Position numbers and translations under genes: made by a program
Part shown: piece after piece, positions 5,424-5,512 of the stretch
How the letters are laid out: each line of letters starts with the position of its first letter
Position numbering within the stretch: the first letter of the stretch is position 1
Source of the DNA: Pseudomonadota bacterium
GTDB lineage: Bacteria > Pseudomonadota > Alphaproteobacteria > Rhizobiales > Xanthobacteraceae
NCBI GenBank assembly: GCA_023430245.1
Contig: JAEZBA010000048.1
Location: 1-5,512 of the forward strand
Direction of reading: 5' to 3'
DNA length: 5,512 bases
Notes under the pieces: model-generated
Database searches by the model: none
Seen by the model: the letters and a program-made list of their open reading frames with translations, nothing else
What the model was told of the DNA's origin: nothing

Positions 5424-5512
5424 TTCGACTCCGTGAAGGCGTCGATGGAGAGCGTCTTCTTCGCGTCATAGAGCCGGATCGCATAGGCAAGCAGCACCGC
5501 GGTCACGGCTAG
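5417..5512 (-). CDS. C-terminus of a NuoK/MrpC/HyfE-like small membrane subunit (5' end beyond window)
   Basis: Only the last 31 codons are present. The visible peptide starts with LAVTAVLLAYAIRLYDAKKT and ends in FTESKW before TAG. It resembles the final helix and tail of the MrpC/NuoK family, which typically shows an x-V-T-A-x-L-L-A-x-x-x-R-L-Y pattern followed by a short acidic tail. NuoK/MrpC subunits are small three-helix proteins that sit beside the antiporter subunits. The position directly before an antiporter gene fits the Mrp C-D order. The stop codon TAG (5419-5417) overlaps the start of the next gene in the ATGGTAG arrangement. Identification rests on a short fragment. Confidence 0.7.
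   Translation of the reverse strand, partial: LAVTAVLLAYAIRLYDAKKTLSIDAFTESKW
5429..5432 (-). promoter_or_regulatory. Ribosome binding site of the antiporter fusion, inside the upstream gene
   Basis: The minus strand reads GGAG with 5 nt (TCGAA) before the ATG at 5423. It lies within the coding end of the NuoK/MrpC-like gene, which supports this start and translational coupling of the two genes. Confidence 0.6.

Noticed and set aside
1..5512. CRISPR arrays, insertion sequences or rRNA genes
   Set aside because: No regularly spaced repeats, transposase-like frames, terminal inverted repeats or rRNA signatures were seen.

Overview
The window is GC-rich, densely coded DNA that looks like a Hyphomicrobiales (Rhizobiales) alphaproteobacterium of the Bradyrhizobium/Rhodopseudomonas/Xanthobacteraceae type. 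This rests on codon use, on the proteins' resemblance to that group, and on a pcm-like methyltransferase gene next to tolC, an arrangement I recall from Hyphomicrobiales. It is an inference from reading, not a database match.

Left part (1-1763, minus strand): an atypical protein-L-isoaspartate O-methyltransferase-family gene (1113-1763) is followed on the same strand by a TolC-family outer-membrane efflux/secretion protein (starts at 939, runs off the left edge). The 173-bp gap holds a plausible tolC promoter whose -35 box lies inside a perfect short palindrome.

Middle (1764-2324): two plus-strand tRNA genes, tRNA-Cys(GCA) and tRNA-Asn(GTT), both with encoded CCA. They are divergent from the methyltransferase gene and convergent with the gene on their right. 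The 172-bp gap 1764-1935 carries a long inverted repeat in the methyltransferase leader and an 11-bp-stem hairpin just before tRNA-Cys. The 87-bp gap 2010-2096 carries a good tRNA-Asn promoter. The 153-bp gap 2172-2324 contains only weak hairpins and no convincing gene. No gene-free stretch exceeds 300 bp.

Right part (2325-5512, minus strand): the end of a NuoK/MrpC/HyfE-like small membrane subunit overlaps by 7 nt a 1032-residue protein that is two complete complex-I-type (MrpA/MrpD/NuoL/M/N/HyfB-like) proton/cation antiporter modules joined in one chain. The pair looks like the end of an operon for an Mrp-like antiporter or an energy-converting-hydrogenase-related membrane complex; the rest lies beyond the right edge. 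The natural double-antiporter fusion is the most interesting object here. Its N-terminal module has lost one otherwise conserved membrane lysine and the usual H-x-W-L-P motif, while the C-terminal module keeps the full set.
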